Shown piece after piece: positions 8,102-16,210 of a stretch of 19,292 nucleotides of DNA (within the stretch, counting starts at the first letter, position 1; each line of letters starts with the position of its first letter). The notes below the pieces were generated by a model that saw nothing but the letters and a program-made list of their open reading frames with translations, was not told where the DNA came from and searched no databases. This stretch comes from CANLWN01 sp039815505. GTDB lineage: Bacteria; Bacteroidota; Bacteroidia; Flavobacteriales; Flavobacteriaceae. The translations under genes were made by a program, and so were the position numbers. The DNA is taken from assembly GCA_039815505.1 (NCBI GenBank), contig JBCBZE010000025.1:1-19292 (forward strand), in the 5' to 3' direction.

Positions 8102-9017
8102 TGCCTTGCTGTTTTAAACGGTTTTCTATTTGATTGCTCACCATACCCCAATTCTCATCAAAATCTATCCATAGGGTATGCTCGTTCCTTTTAAACCAGG
8201 TTAGTTGTCGTTTTGCGAACCGCCGTGTATTTTTCTTTATTTCAGAAATTGCAAAATCCAAGGGCCATTCACCATCAAAATAGCTGAAAAGCTCTTTATA
8301 ACCCACGGTTTGTAAGGCATTCAATGTCCTATGTTCCTTTAAGGATTCAGCTTCTTGCACCAATCCGTTTTTGATCATTACATCTACTCTTTTATTAATG
8401 CGCCGATATATAATTTCCCTATCTGCACCAACACCCACCGTAATTACATTAAACGTTCTATTCTTCTTTTTTAAGCCCAAAAAAGAGGAATAAGGTTTTC
8501 CCGTTCCCATGCATACTTCAAGTGCCCGTATTAATCTATGTGGGTTTTCCAAGTCTATTTTTTCATAATGCGATCTATCCAACCGTTTTAATTGGTCTTG
8601 GAGCGACCCTATTCCCCTTTCCTTGAGCTGTCTATCAAGTGCGATGCGGATTTCAGGGTCTATGTTCGGAAACTCGTCCAGACCATGGATCACGGCATCG
8701 TTATAAAGTCCGCTCCCACCAACCATAACGAGCATATCGTTCACCTTAAAAAATACAGTTAGAAAAGATAGTGCATCCCTTTCAAAATCTCCTACCGAAT
8801 AGGTCTCAAATATACTTTTGTGCTGTATAAAATGGTGGGGGACCATCGCTAATTCCTCCTTGGAAGGTACCGCCGTACCTATGGACATTTCTTTAAAAAA
8901 TTGTCGGGAATCACTGGATATAATTTCGGTTTTAAAATGTCGGGCAATTTGGATAGCCCATGCGGTCTTGCCTATTCCGGTTGGCCCCACAATGCTGATC
9001 AGTGTCTTAACGGCCAT
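8094..9017 (-). CDS. miaA: tRNA dimethylallyltransferase
   Basis: MiaA transfers a dimethylallyl group from DMAPP to N6 of A37 in tRNAs that read UNN codons. Visible features are the P-loop GPTGIGKT (11-18), SSDSRQF (34-40) for substrate contacts, GGSGLY (100-105), and a C-terminal region NTRRFAKRQLTWFKR typical of MiaA. I start it at 9017, because that ATG forms a TAATG overlap with the stop of the upstream channel gene and places the protein start right before the KTLISIVGPTG strand, giving 307 residues. An ATG nine codons earlier (9044) is in frame but would lie well inside the upstream gene. The gene ends inside gntK. Confidence 0.93.
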   Translation of the reverse strand: MAVKTLISIVGPTGIGKTAWAIQIARHFKTEIISSDSRQFFKEMSIGTAVPSKEELAMVPHHFIQHKSIFETYSVGDFERDALSFLTVFFKVNDMLVMVGGSGLYNDAVIHGLDEFPNIDPEIRIALDRQLKERGIGSLQDQLKRLDRSHYEKIDLENPHRLIRALEVCMGTGKPYSSFLGLKKKNRTFNVITVGVGADREIIYRRINKRVDVMIKNGLVQEAESLKEHRTLNALQTVGYKELFSYFDGEWPLDFAISEIKKNTRRFAKRQLTWFKRNEHTLWIDFDENWGMVSNQIENRLKQQGNG

Positions 9018-9853
9018 TAATCTTCGGATAGGTTGTGTCCGCACTTTCTACAATATTGGGCATCGGCCCTAAGAATCTCCGTTCCACAATCGGTACAGGA
9101 CCGCCCAATATCTTGCTTAATGGGTTTCTTGTTAGATGAAGCGTATTCGGCAGAAACAATTCCTGTCGGAACCGCAATAATACCGTAACCAATGATCATG
9201 ATCAATGTGGCTATAATCTGTCCTAATGCGGTCTCAGGGGATATATCGCCATAACCCACCGTAGTAAGCGTAACAATAGTCCAATACACGCTATGGGGAA
9301 TGCTGTTAAAGCCGTGTTCGGGCCCTTCGATCAAATACATGGTAGTGCCCAACAAGACCGAAATCACGACAAGAAAAAATACAAAAACCAGGATTTTGGT
9401 TCTACTTGCCCTCAGCGCCCTTACCAAGTTGTTCGATTCCCCGACAAAACGTACTAGCTTAAGGATTCTAAATACGCGAAGTAACCGTAAGGCCCTAAAC
9501 GCGGTAAGAAACTGGGAACCTATCAAGAAAAAGGATAGGTATTTAGGGATGGTGGAAAGAAAATCCACTATTCCAAAAAAACTGAAGATATATTTGGAGG
9601 GTTTTTTTATACAAATTATGCGTAAAATGTATTCTATGGAAAAGAGAATGGTAACCACCCATTCCGAGATATCTAAAAACTCATGGTACTTTACATCGAA
9701 ACGCGGTAGGCTTTCCAGCATCACCACGATTATACTGTAAACGATTACGATAAGCAATATAATATCGAAGAGTTTTCCGGCCGGGGTGTGCGTTCCATAA
9801 ATGACTTCATGGATTTTGTGTTTCCAGTTTTTATGTGGTTTTTTTTCCTCCAA
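9017..9853 (-). CDS. Voltage-sensor-type potassium channel with C-terminal zinc ribbon
   Basis: A 278-residue six-helix ion channel subunit of the Kv-like 'ion transporter' family. A voltage sensor S4 carries arginines at every third position (R120, R123, R126, R129, then K132 and R135). The pore loop holds the potassium selectivity filter TVGYGD (198-203), followed by the inner helix S6 (about 212-232). After a short linker, a tail with C253-x2-C256 and C268-x2-C271 forms a zinc-ribbon-like module, probably cytoplasmic. There is no ATG before residue 45: the frame opens at a stop three codons upstream, so translation must begin at TTG (9853) or ATT (9856). The start lies 3-6 bp after the upstream gene's stop, fitting coupled translation. 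Physiological role unknown. Confidence 0.9.
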   Translation of the reverse strand: MEEKKPHKNWKHKIHEVIYGTHTPAGKLFDIILLIVIVYSIIVVMLESLPRFDVKYHEFLDISEWVVTILFSIEYILRIICIKKPSKYIFSFFGIVDFLSTIPKYLSFFLIGSQFLTAFRALRLLRVFRILKLVRFVGESNNLVRALRASRTKILVFVFFLVVISVLLGTTMYLIEGPEHGFNSIPHSVYWTIVTLTTVGYGDISPETALGQIIATLIMIIGYGIIAVPTGIVSAEYASSNKKPIKQDIGRSCTDCGTEILRADAQYCRKCGHNLSED

Positions 9854-9856
9854 AAT

Positions 9857-11212
9857 TTACTCGTCCAGTTCCAAAATCTTCAATACTTTTCGTTTCCTAA
9901 GATAGGATTCTATGATATGATTGGTATTGAAGTCACCCTGCATTGGTGTGATTATGGATTCTAAGATATGAATATTATTTATTTGATGGTTTAAATTATA
10001 AAAACCGAGTCCTTTAAAAAAACCATCTTTTATTAAAATAACACTGCGTTCACCGATTTCCCTACCCTTATCTATGAGCAAGGTATTTTTGTTCAATAGG
10101 CTATATTTTTGAATGGCCTCACCGACCCTTTCATTGTACAGGGATATATCATTTTTATCCAGACAATCGTTTTCCCGGGTTTGCTGACAATTACACTTTA
10201 TTTCGGGAAATCCGTTCAACTTATTGCATAACTGGAATTCCTCATTGATTTTGTTCAGCGTATTACGTGCCCCCTGTTTACTGGTAAAGGTGGTGACCCT
10301 CCCGTCCATTCCATTGGACAATTCTACCTTTAGACGCAAGTAGCCCTGGGTATCCAATGAACTATAGAGCGCATGCGAAAATAGTTGATGCTTCTTGTTT
10401 AAGTTATATTTGGGCCTATTTCGTTGCAATTCCTCATACTCTTTTAAAATAGAGACTAGTTCGTTGCCCGTTTTTTCATAGGTTACCTTTTTGGTTTCTT
10501 TTTGAATCTTTCTCGCATGATCCCCATCTTTGGTAAAGTGTTGATTTACCCTTTTCTTTATATTGGTGCTCTTTCCTAAAAAAATAATTTCCCCTTCCTT
10601 ATTATGCATATAATACACTCCGGTTTCCGAGGGCAGTTGTTCAACGATATCCAATTGTCTGGGCGAAAGCTCGCCCAAAGATTTATCACGGACCACTTGT
10701 TTAATAATGGTTTTGTCCAAATCTTTTGAAAGCAGTAATTTGAACAACTGTAAAGTGGCCAATGCATCACCATTTGCCCTATGGCGATCACTTACGGGGA
10801 TGCCCAAAGAGCGCACCAGTTTACCTAAACTATAGGAGTCCATATCTGGCAATAACTTTTTGGAAAGGTCGACCGTGCAGAGTGTTTTTCGTTCAAAGTT
10901 GTAACCCAGTCGCCTAAATTCGGTTCTAAGGATTCTATAATCGAACTGTGCGTTATGGGCAACAATGACAGCGTCTTTTGTAATTTCTACAATGCGTTTG
11001 GCCACTTCATGAAATTTTGGGGCCGTACGCAGCATTTTATTATTGATACCCGTAAGATTTACCACAAAAGGCTGTATCTCTTTTTCAGGATTTACCAAAC
11101 TAATGAATTTATCGACTACTTCATGACCATCGAACCTATGAATAGCTATTTCAGTAATACCTTCCTCATTGTATTTTCCGCCTGTGGTCTCTATATCCAG
11201 TATGGTATACAT
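9857..11212 (-). CDS. DnaQ-like 3'-5' exonuclease fused to a GIY-YIG nuclease domain
   Basis: A 451-residue two-nuclease protein. Residues 1-165 are a DEDDh exonuclease: DIETTG (D6, E8), HNAQFD (H86-D91), and H144-x4-D149. Residues 195-271 are a GIY-YIG domain of the UvrC/Cho type: GVYYM (198-202), FLG (211-213) in place of the usual YIG, R221, and a metal-site glutamate at E258 nine residues before PKYN. A cysteine group follows at C329, C340, C342 and C350, at the place where UvrC has cysteines reported to bind an iron-sulfur cluster. The architecture is known in bacteria (DnaQ/PolC epsilon-like fused to Cho-like) and suggests a role in nucleotide excision or related repair. Its stop lies just before the channel gene start. 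Confidence 0.9.
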   Translation of the reverse strand: MYTILDIETTGGKYNEEGITEIAIHRFDGHEVVDKFISLVNPEKEIQPFVVNLTGINNKMLRTAPKFHEVAKRIVEITKDAVIVAHNAQFDYRILRTEFRRLGYNFERKTLCTVDLSKKLLPDMDSYSLGKLVRSLGIPVSDRHRANGDALATLQLFKLLLSKDLDKTIIKQVVRDKSLGELSPRQLDIVEQLPSETGVYYMHNKEGEIIFLGKSTNIKKRVNQHFTKDGDHARKIQKETKKVTYEKTGNELVSILKEYEELQRNRPKYNLNKKHQLFSHALYSSLDTQGYLRLKVELSNGMDGRVTTFTSKQGARNTLNKINEEFQLCNKLNGFPEIKCNCQQTRENDCLDKNDISLYNERVGEAIQKYSLLNKNTLLIDKGREIGERSVILIKDGFFKGLGFYNLNHQINNIHILESIITPMQGDFNTNHIIESYLRKRKVLKILELDE

Positions 11213-11233
11213 GGCTTTCTTTCTCTAAGCTAT

Positions 11234-11893
11234 TTATGAATAGTTGCGCGCACCAAAGATACTACTTCCTATCCGCACCATGGTGCTTCCTTCTTCAATG
11301 GCAATGGTATGATCCCCGCTCATCCCCATGGAAAGGACGGATAGGTTCGGTAAAGGCTTGGTCATTTTATCGAATATGGATTTTAGATTTTTGAACTCCT
11401 TACGTATCTGTACATCATTGGTGGTGAAAGTGGCCATGCCCATAAGCCCTACAACTTCAATGTTTTTAAGGGATCTAAACTCTTCCGAATCAATAATTTC
11501 CCCTAATTCCGTTAGGTTAAGCCCAAATTTTGTTTCCTCTTCCGCTATGTGTATTTGTAACAAACAAGCAATGATGCGGTCGTGTTTTTGCGCCTGTTTA
11601 TCTATTTCCTTCAATAATTTTAGACTGTCCACACCATGGATCAAGGAAACGTATTCCGCCATATACTTTACCTTGTTCCGTTGTACATGGCCGATCATAT
11701 GCCATTGAATATCTTTTGGCAATTGCTCCCACTTCTGGGTCATTTCCTGAATTTTATTTTCTCCGAATATCCGTTGTCCGGCATCATAGGCGGCTAATAA
11801 ATCCTCTAGGGGCTTAGTTTTCGAAACTGCTACCAGGGTTACTTCTTTAGGTAGTTTTTCCTTTATGTCTTTTAAGTTTTTTTTGATGGACAT
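11234..11893 (-). CDS. YggS/PROSC-family PLP homeostasis protein
   Basis: A 219-residue single-domain alpha/beta-barrel protein that binds pyridoxal 5'-phosphate and helps keep PLP and amino acid pools balanced; no enzymatic reaction is established for the family. The PLP-binding lysine is K25 in VAVSKTKP. Further conserved blocks are FGENKIQE (43-50), WHMIGHVQRNK (64-74), SMGMSGD (188-194) and RIGSSIFG (207-214), the last two forming the phosphate-binding site. Length is typical. It lies 21 bp before the exonuclease gene and 4 bp after a DUF3995 gene, inside the same minus-strand cluster. Confidence 0.94.
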   Translation of the reverse strand: MSIKKNLKDIKEKLPKEVTLVAVSKTKPLEDLLAAYDAGQRIFGENKIQEMTQKWEQLPKDIQWHMIGHVQRNKVKYMAEYVSLIHGVDSLKLLKEIDKQAQKHDRIIACLLQIHIAEEETKFGLNLTELGEIIDSEEFRSLKNIEVVGLMGMATFTTNDVQIRKEFKNLKSIFDKMTKPLPNLSVLSMGMSGDHTIAIEEGSTMVRIGSSIFGARNYS

Positions 11894-11897
11894 AGTA

Positions 11898-12317
11898 TTA
11901 GTTCATTGTTTGTATTATGATTCCCAAAAGTGCGATGACCAAGCAAAGAGGTGTAAAAAACCATTTATCCATTTTGGCGAATTCGGTGTGCTTTATTCGT
12001 TTAAAGAATCCCACGTATTTAAACTCGCCTATAGCCCTAAGAATAAAAATAAACGGGATGATCCAAGCTCCATATTTCAGGATCCATTGAGGTATGCCGA
12101 TTGTTAAGATACCAGATAGGCTTACGTAGAAAAGTGCAAATGTCAACAATCCTACCCCTACGAATACGGTTTCCTTTTTTTTGGGACGCAGTACTTTTTC
12201 TCCTTTCCCATTGGTGGGCAAAACACTATCAAGCCCCCATTTTCCACCAAAAGCCCAATAAAAATGAATTGCTCCGATTACAAAAAAGATAACGATCAAT
12301 ATCAGGGATAATATCAT
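11898..12317 (-). CDS. DUF3995 family integral membrane protein
   Basis: A 139-residue small membrane protein with four predicted helices (about 2-22, 50-70, 81-97 and 118-136). The N-terminal HFYWAFGGKWG segment (18-28) followed by a polar loop with LP-x-N-G (33-37) matches what I recall of DUF3995, whose function is unknown. It is 4 bp from the YggS-type gene and 18 bp from the DUF1015 gene, so it is probably cotranscribed with both. Nothing in the sequence indicates a substrate or partner. Confidence 0.8.
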   Translation of the reverse strand: MILSLILIVIFFVIGAIHFYWAFGGKWGLDSVLPTNGKGEKVLRPKKKETVFVGVGLLTFALFYVSLSGILTIGIPQWILKYGAWIIPFIFILRAIGEFKYVGFFKRIKHTEFAKMDKWFFTPLCLVIALLGIIIQTMN

Positions 12318-12335
12318 GTTTAAATTGTATAGCGC

Positions 12336-13571
12336 TTAGAATTCGTAAATGGTGATCCCGCTTCTTAATTTAGGCTCAATATAGGTGCTTTTTGGAGGCA
12401 TTACCAAACCCTCGTCGGCAATGGCCTTGATTTCATCGATAGTAATGGGCACCAGACTAAAACCAACAGCAAAGTTGCCCTGATCTATTTCGTCCTTCAT
12501 TTGAATGACATTATATTTACCATAGCCATATTGTATCCTTTTATCATTACGCAGATCATGTATGCCCAAAATGGGTTCCAAAATGGTCTTAAAAAGTATT
12601 TGTGTATCCAACCGACTTAACGGATCCGTAAACCGATACACTTTTTTCCGAAGATATAAGGAATAGAATTCACCGTCCAAATACATGCTGAAGTGATGTT
12701 TTTTAGAAGGTTTATAGTGGGTATTCCCTTGATTTTCTATACGAAAGAATTCGTCTATGTGAATCAAGAATTCTTCCTTGGAAAGCCCATTAAGGTCTTT
12801 GATCATTCTATTGAACTCATATATCTTTATTTCCGATTCTGGAATTAGGTAACTCATGAAAAAGTTGTAAGGCTCGTTTCCCGTATGGTTTGGGTTATGT
12901 TCCTTACTAGTCTCTGCCAAGAGATGGGAGGAGGCGCTTCTGTGATGCCCGTCTGCAATATAAAGGGCTTCTATATGGGTAAATGCGACCTGCAGGTCTT
13001 TAATAACTTTTTCGTCGGAAATCACCCAAAGGTAATGACTTACCCTGTCGGTCGTAGTGAATTCATATTCCGCATCTTTTTGGGTTTCCCTTTGTACAAT
13101 TTCCGAAACAAGATGATTATCCGGATAGGTCATTAATACCGGCTCCGCATTAAAGCCAACGGTCTTTAGATAGTTGGCGAACAAGGCCTCTCGCTTCTGT
13201 AAGGTGTTCTCATGTTTTTTTATAATGTCGTTTTCATAATCCAACGTGCTCGTCCCACAAAAAATACCGCAGCAACTTGCCTCTCCTTTGGTTACTTTGT
13301 ACAGATAAAAACTATCCTTGGCATCCTTCATTAAAGTATTGTCCTCCAAGAATTCCAGATAGCGATTATGTACCAGTTTAAAACGGTCCTGACCCTTTAA
13401 TTTCTTATCGAATTTGAAGCCCGGGTTGATAATGTGCAAGAAAGAGAACGGATTAAAGCTAAGGGTCGCCTCCAACTCCTTTTTGGAATATTCTTGATAC
13501 GAGCGCGATGCTACAAACACCGCTTTATCCTTGGGAGGCCTTATAGCCTTAAAAGGTTTGATAACTGCCAT
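12336..13571 (-). CDS. DUF1015 family protein
   Basis: A 411-residue soluble protein of the DUF1015 family. The N-terminal VIKPFKAIRPPKDKA opening (3-17) and the conserved IADGHHR motif (205-211) are the family hallmarks; the latter looks like an active-site or metal site. The C-terminus carries the VMPPKSTYIEPKLRSG block typical of the family (about 392-407). Family members in Bacteroidota are, as I recall, often placed next to serine-synthesis genes, and weak relations to ParB-type serine kinases have been discussed, but no serA or serC gene is present here. Spacing of 6 bp from the 3-hydroxybutyryl-CoA dehydrogenase gene upstream suggests coupling. Function should be treated as unknown. 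Confidence 0.88.
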   Translation of the reverse strand: MAVIKPFKAIRPPKDKAVFVASRSYQEYSKKELEATLSFNPFSFLHIINPGFKFDKKLKGQDRFKLVHNRYLEFLEDNTLMKDAKDSFYLYKVTKGEASCCGIFCGTSTLDYENDIIKKHENTLQKREALFANYLKTVGFNAEPVLMTYPDNHLVSEIVQRETQKDAEYEFTTTDRVSHYLWVISDEKVIKDLQVAFTHIEALYIADGHHRSASSHLLAETSKEHNPNHTGNEPYNFFMSYLIPESEIKIYEFNRMIKDLNGLSKEEFLIHIDEFFRIENQGNTHYKPSKKHHFSMYLDGEFYSLYLRKKVYRFTDPLSRLDTQILFKTILEPILGIHDLRNDKRIQYGYGKYNVIQMKDEIDQGNFAVGFSLVPITIDEIKAIADEGLVMPPKSTYIEPKLRSGITIYEF

Positions 13572-13577
13572 GGGCGA

Positions 13578-14465
13578 CTACTTAAATTGTGGGGCTAACC
13601 GCTCCGCTTTTCTTGAGGTTGAGTAGTCATAGAAACCTTCACCGGATTTTACCCCTAATTTACCGGCCATTACCATATTTACCAATAACGGGCACGGTGC
13701 GTACTTGGGAGTTTTAAATCCGTCATACATCACATTAAGAATGGAAAGGCATACGTCCAAACCAATAAAATCTGCCAACTGCAAGGGTCCCATAGGATGG
13801 GCCATGCCCAATTTCATAACGGTGTCTATTTCCGCAACGCCGGCAACGCCATTGTAAAGTGTCTCAATGGCTTCATTGATCATGGGCATCAAAATCCGGT
13901 TGGCTACAAATCCGGGATAATCCTTTACTTCGGTGGGTGTTTTTCCCAATTTTTTGGATAGGTCCATAATACCCTCCGTAACGGTATCCGAGGTGCTATA
14001 ACCCCTAATGATCTCAACCAATTTCATAATGGGAACGGGGTTCATAAAATGCATGCCGATGACCTTGTCGGGACGCTTGGTAACCGCCGCTATTTGGGTA
14101 ATGGAAATAGAGGAGGTGTTGGAAGCCAATATGACATGGCTTTCGCACAGGGCATCCAATTCCTTAAAGATGCTCAATTTAAGGTCTACGTTTTCCGTAG
14201 CGGCCTCTACCACCAGATCTACTTGCGCCACGCCATCCTTCAATTGGGTAAAAGTGCCAATATTGTCCAAAGTTTCCTTCTTGTCCGTTTCCGTAATGAT
14301 TTCCTTGGCCACCATTCTATCCAAGTTTTTGTTTATGGTGGCCACACCCTTATCCAAAGAGGTCCGGGACACGTCTATAAGTTGTACCGTATATCCTTTT
14401 TGGGCAAATACATGGGCTATGCCGTTCCCCATGGTTCCCGCACCTATTACTGCTATATTTTTCAT
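13578..14465 (-). CDS. 3-hydroxybutyryl-CoA dehydrogenase
   Basis: A 295-residue 3-hydroxyacyl-CoA dehydrogenase of the short, stand-alone type (Hbd/PaaH-like), interconverting 3-hydroxybutyryl-CoA and acetoacetyl-CoA with NAD(P). The Rossmann motif is GAGTMG (8-13), with an acidic residue D31 at the end of beta 2, which favours NAD. Active-site residues fit the family: S118 in SNTSS, H139 in GMHFMNP, E151 in VEIIRG and N189 in FVANR. The C-terminal domain contains the MKLGMAHPMGPLQLADFIGLD block. No crotonase or thiolase gene is nearby, so the pathway (fatty acid, amino acid or butyrate metabolism) is not fixed. The 91-bp gap to the upstream oxidoreductase may contain a promoter. Confidence 0.92.
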   Translation of the reverse strand: MKNIAVIGAGTMGNGIAHVFAQKGYTVQLIDVSRTSLDKGVATINKNLDRMVAKEIITETDKKETLDNIGTFTQLKDGVAQVDLVVEAATENVDLKLSIFKELDALCESHVILASNTSSISITQIAAVTKRPDKVIGMHFMNPVPIMKLVEIIRGYSTSDTVTEGIMDLSKKLGKTPTEVKDYPGFVANRILMPMINEAIETLYNGVAGVAEIDTVMKLGMAHPMGPLQLADFIGLDVCLSILNVMYDGFKTPKYAPCPLLVNMVMAGKLGVKSGEGFYDYSTSRKAERLAPQFK

Positions 14466-14556
14466 GCTATCCGTTTGTTTTTGCTCCCGATTATTTGGGC
14501 GTCTTTTGCTTTTGTCGTTTTGGTATGCTTGTCCTCTTTAAGGCGACAAGACTATT

Positions 14557-15516
14557 TTAAAAGGAGGCGATGATTTGCAATGCCACCTTTAAGGCCTTGG
14601 TACCCTGTTCCAAGCTAACTATGGGCACGGTATCGTTTTCAATGGCGTCGGCAAAAGTTTCCAATTCGTCCAATATGGCATTATTGGCTTCTATGCTAGG
14701 GTTCTCAAAATAGATTTGTTTCTTTATGCCTTCCGCATTTTGTAAGATCATATCAAAATCTCCCGCTTTTTCGGGCGCATCCTTCATTTTTACCACTTCT
14801 ACCTTTTTTTCCAAAAAATCAACGGAAATATAGGCGTCTTGTTGAAAGAAGCGCGATTTACGCATATTCTTCAATGAGATCCTGCTGGCCGTTAGGTTGG
14901 CCACACAGCCGTTTTCAAATTCGATCCGGGCATTGGCGATATCCGGTGATTGACTAATGACCGAAACCCCACTGGCATTGATCTGCCTTACCTCCGAGTC
15001 TACCACGCTCAAGATGGCGTCGATATCATGGATCATAAGATCCAATACCACCGGAACATCGGTTCCCCGTGGATTGAATTCCGCCAACCGGTGCGTTTCT
15101 ATAAACATAGGATTTTTTATCTTGTCCTTTACGGCGGTAAACGACGGATTAAAACGTTCCACATGGCCTACTTGACCCTTGACCTTGTATTTCTTTTCCA
15201 GGGACAATAAAGCCTCTGCTTCTTCCAAGGTATTGGTAATGGGCTTTTCTATAAAAACATGCTTGCCCTTTTCCATGGCTTTTTGGGCACAGTCATAGTG
15301 CGAAAGGGTAGGGGTCACAATATCCACAACATCAACGGCATCCATCAGTGTATTGATATTGTCAAAATAGGTATAGCCAAATTCCTCCGCTACTTTTTTA
15401 CCGATAATGGCGTCTGGGTCGTAAAAGCCGACCAAGCTATATTTTGGGGATTCGTTGAGTAGACGTAAGTGTATTTTTCCAAGGTGGCCAGCCCCCAAGA
15501 CTCCAGCTTTGAGCAT
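14557..15516 (-). CDS. Gfo/Idh/MocA family NAD(P)-dependent oxidoreductase
   Basis: A 319-residue sugar-type dehydrogenase. The Rossmann motif GAGHLG (8-13) stands right after the start; the family EKP motif is at 90-92 (FIEKPI), followed by GHVERFNP (117-124) and the catalytic-region DLMIHDID (159-166) with H163. The GHVERFNP block reminds me of UDP-N-acetylglucosamine 3-dehydrogenases of the GnnA/WlbA type, which would tie it to lipid A or surface sugar synthesis, but this is an inference. I start at the ATG at 15516, because the longer frame would need a TTG at 15534 and the ATG sits directly before the first beta strand. It is the first gene of the minus-strand cluster, divergent from the Rrf2 regulator. 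Confidence 0.88.
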   Translation of the reverse strand: MLKAGVLGAGHLGKIHLRLLNESPKYSLVGFYDPDAIIGKKVAEEFGYTYFDNINTLMDAVDVVDIVTPTLSHYDCAQKAMEKGKHVFIEKPITNTLEEAEALLSLEKKYKVKGQVGHVERFNPSFTAVKDKIKNPMFIETHRLAEFNPRGTDVPVVLDLMIHDIDAILSVVDSEVRQINASGVSVISQSPDIANARIEFENGCVANLTASRISLKNMRKSRFFQQDAYISVDFLEKKVEVVKMKDAPEKAGDFDMILQNAEGIKKQIYFENPSIEANNAILDELETFADAIENDTVPIVSLEQGTKALKVALQIIASF

Positions 15517-15531
15517 ATCATTTTGTTTTCC

Positions 15532-15539
15532 CAAAAATA
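15532..15539 (-). promoter_or_regulatory. Candidate -7 promoter box for the minus-strand cluster
   Basis: Read on the minus strand, TATTTTTG matches the Bacteroidota -7 consensus TAnnTTTG and lies 15 bp before the oxidoreductase ATG. It would yield a very short leader. No clear -33 TTTG is seen upstream, so confidence is low to moderate. Confidence 0.35.
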
Positions 15540-15639
15540 AGGAGATTTGTTTGATTTTTTTTGTGGAAGGGAGCTAATAATTCTGTATTGCATAAAGGGT
15601 GGAACTAAAAATTCCTAGATTCGTATGTGTAAAATAGGA

Positions 15640-15661
15640 ATATAGTAACTTGTTACTATAT
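15640..15661. promoter_or_regulatory. Perfect 10-bp inverted repeat in the divergent intergenic region
   Basis: ATATAGTAAC (15640-15649) and GTTACTATAT (15652-15661) form perfect arms around TT. A second dyad, ATTCCTA (15611-15617) with TAGGAAT (15635-15641), overlaps its left edge. The location between the divergent oxidoreductase and Rrf2 genes, and the GTAAC half-site shared with the downstream operator-like elements, suggest a regulator binding site. Without a T-run it is not a terminator. Function is inferred. Confidence 0.5.
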
Positions 15662-15727
15662 ACAATTGTTGTAGCCAATGTTTTAGAAATATCTAATCTA
15701 AACCTACTACAAATTATTAATCACAAA

Positions 15728-15757
15728 TTTGCTTTTGGTTTTTATTTACTAAATTTG
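15728..15757 (+). promoter_or_regulatory. Bacteroidota-type promoter for the Rrf2 regulator gene
   Basis: TTTG (15728-15731) and TAAATTTG (15750-15757, an exact match to TAnnTTTG) are 18 bp apart, close to the spacing known for the Bacteroidota housekeeping sigma factor. Transcription would start near 15763, inside the operator-like element that follows, so a bound repressor would block initiation. Confidence 0.6.
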
Positions 15758-15760
15758 TAA

Positions 15761-15781
15761 CTGTAACATTATTAATTACAG
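15761..15781 (+). promoter_or_regulatory. Operator-like element 1, before the Rrf2 gene
   Basis: CTGTAACATTATTAATTACA (15761-15780) plus G15781 forms an imperfect dyad, CTGTAA / TTACAG around 9 bp. It ends 2-3 bp before the ATG and overlaps the predicted transcription start. A copy matching at 17 of 20 bases lies in the same position before the hydrolase gene, which argues for specific binding by the encoded regulator. Confidence 0.6.
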
Positions 15782-15783
15782 AT

Positions 15784-16194
15784 ATGGTAAAGAGTAGTTT
15801 ATCCACCTCATTACATATTATGGCACTTCTAGCTTTATATACAGAAGGTTGGCGTACTTCTACAAAAATTGCTGCTAGTATTAATATTAATCCTGTGCTA
15901 GTAAGACAAGAAATTCGAAAATTAAAAAATGCTGGGCTCATAGAAAGCAAAGAAGGAAAACATGGTGGTGTCCGTCTAGCAAAAAGTGCACAAAACATTC
16001 TGTTGTCGGACATATTTGAAGTCGTTAAAGAAAAAAAACATGTATTAGATTTTAGGAGTGACTCACCAAGTAAAAGCTGTAGAGTTGGAAATAAAATTAA
16101 TTCCGTACTAGACAACCTATATAATGACATTGATGTCGCTGTCATTGAAAAACTTCAAGACATAACCCTTGAATCATTTAAAAATAATTTCTAA
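15784..16194 (+). CDS. Rrf2-family transcriptional regulator
   Basis: A 136-residue winged-helix regulator. The opening SLHIMALLALY followed by a helix-turn-helix (about 25-52, TSTKIAASININPVLVRQEIRKLKNAG) and the wing GKHGGVRL (58-65) are characteristic of Rrf2 proteins. Fe-S-binding members such as IscR and NsrR have three cysteines; this one has only C99, so it belongs to the cluster-free type (YwnA-like) and might sense thiol-reactive compounds through that residue, which is an inference. It probably represses itself and the downstream hydrolase through the matched elements at 15761 and 16211. The gene is clearly more AT-rich than the minus-strand cluster beside it, suggesting acquisition. 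Confidence 0.9.
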   Translation: MVKSSLSTSLHIMALLALYTEGWRTSTKIAASININPVLVRQEIRKLKNAGLIESKEGKHGGVRLAKSAQNILLSDIFEVVKEKKHVLDFRSDSPSKSCRVGNKINSVLDNLYNDIDVAVIEKLQDITLESFKNNF

Positions 16195-16210
16195 AAAATT
16201 TTAAACTAAA

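Noticed and set aside
14540..14562. CTTGTC / GACAAG stem between the oxidoreductase and dehydrogenase genes as a terminator
   Set aside because: Only 6 bp pair and there is no T-run after the stem on the minus strand, so it is not a convincing end for the oxidoreductase transcript.
14008..14573. Two overlapping plus-strand frames of about 175 codons opposite the 3-hydroxybutyryl-CoA dehydrogenase gene
   Set aside because: Both lie opposite an intact gene with all catalytic residues, overlap each other in different frames and show no family features.
15517..15534. Longer start (TTG at 15534) for the Gfo/Idh/MocA gene
   Set aside because: The ATG at 15516 lies directly before the first Rossmann strand, and the extension adds six residues with no family support and would overlap the candidate -7 box.
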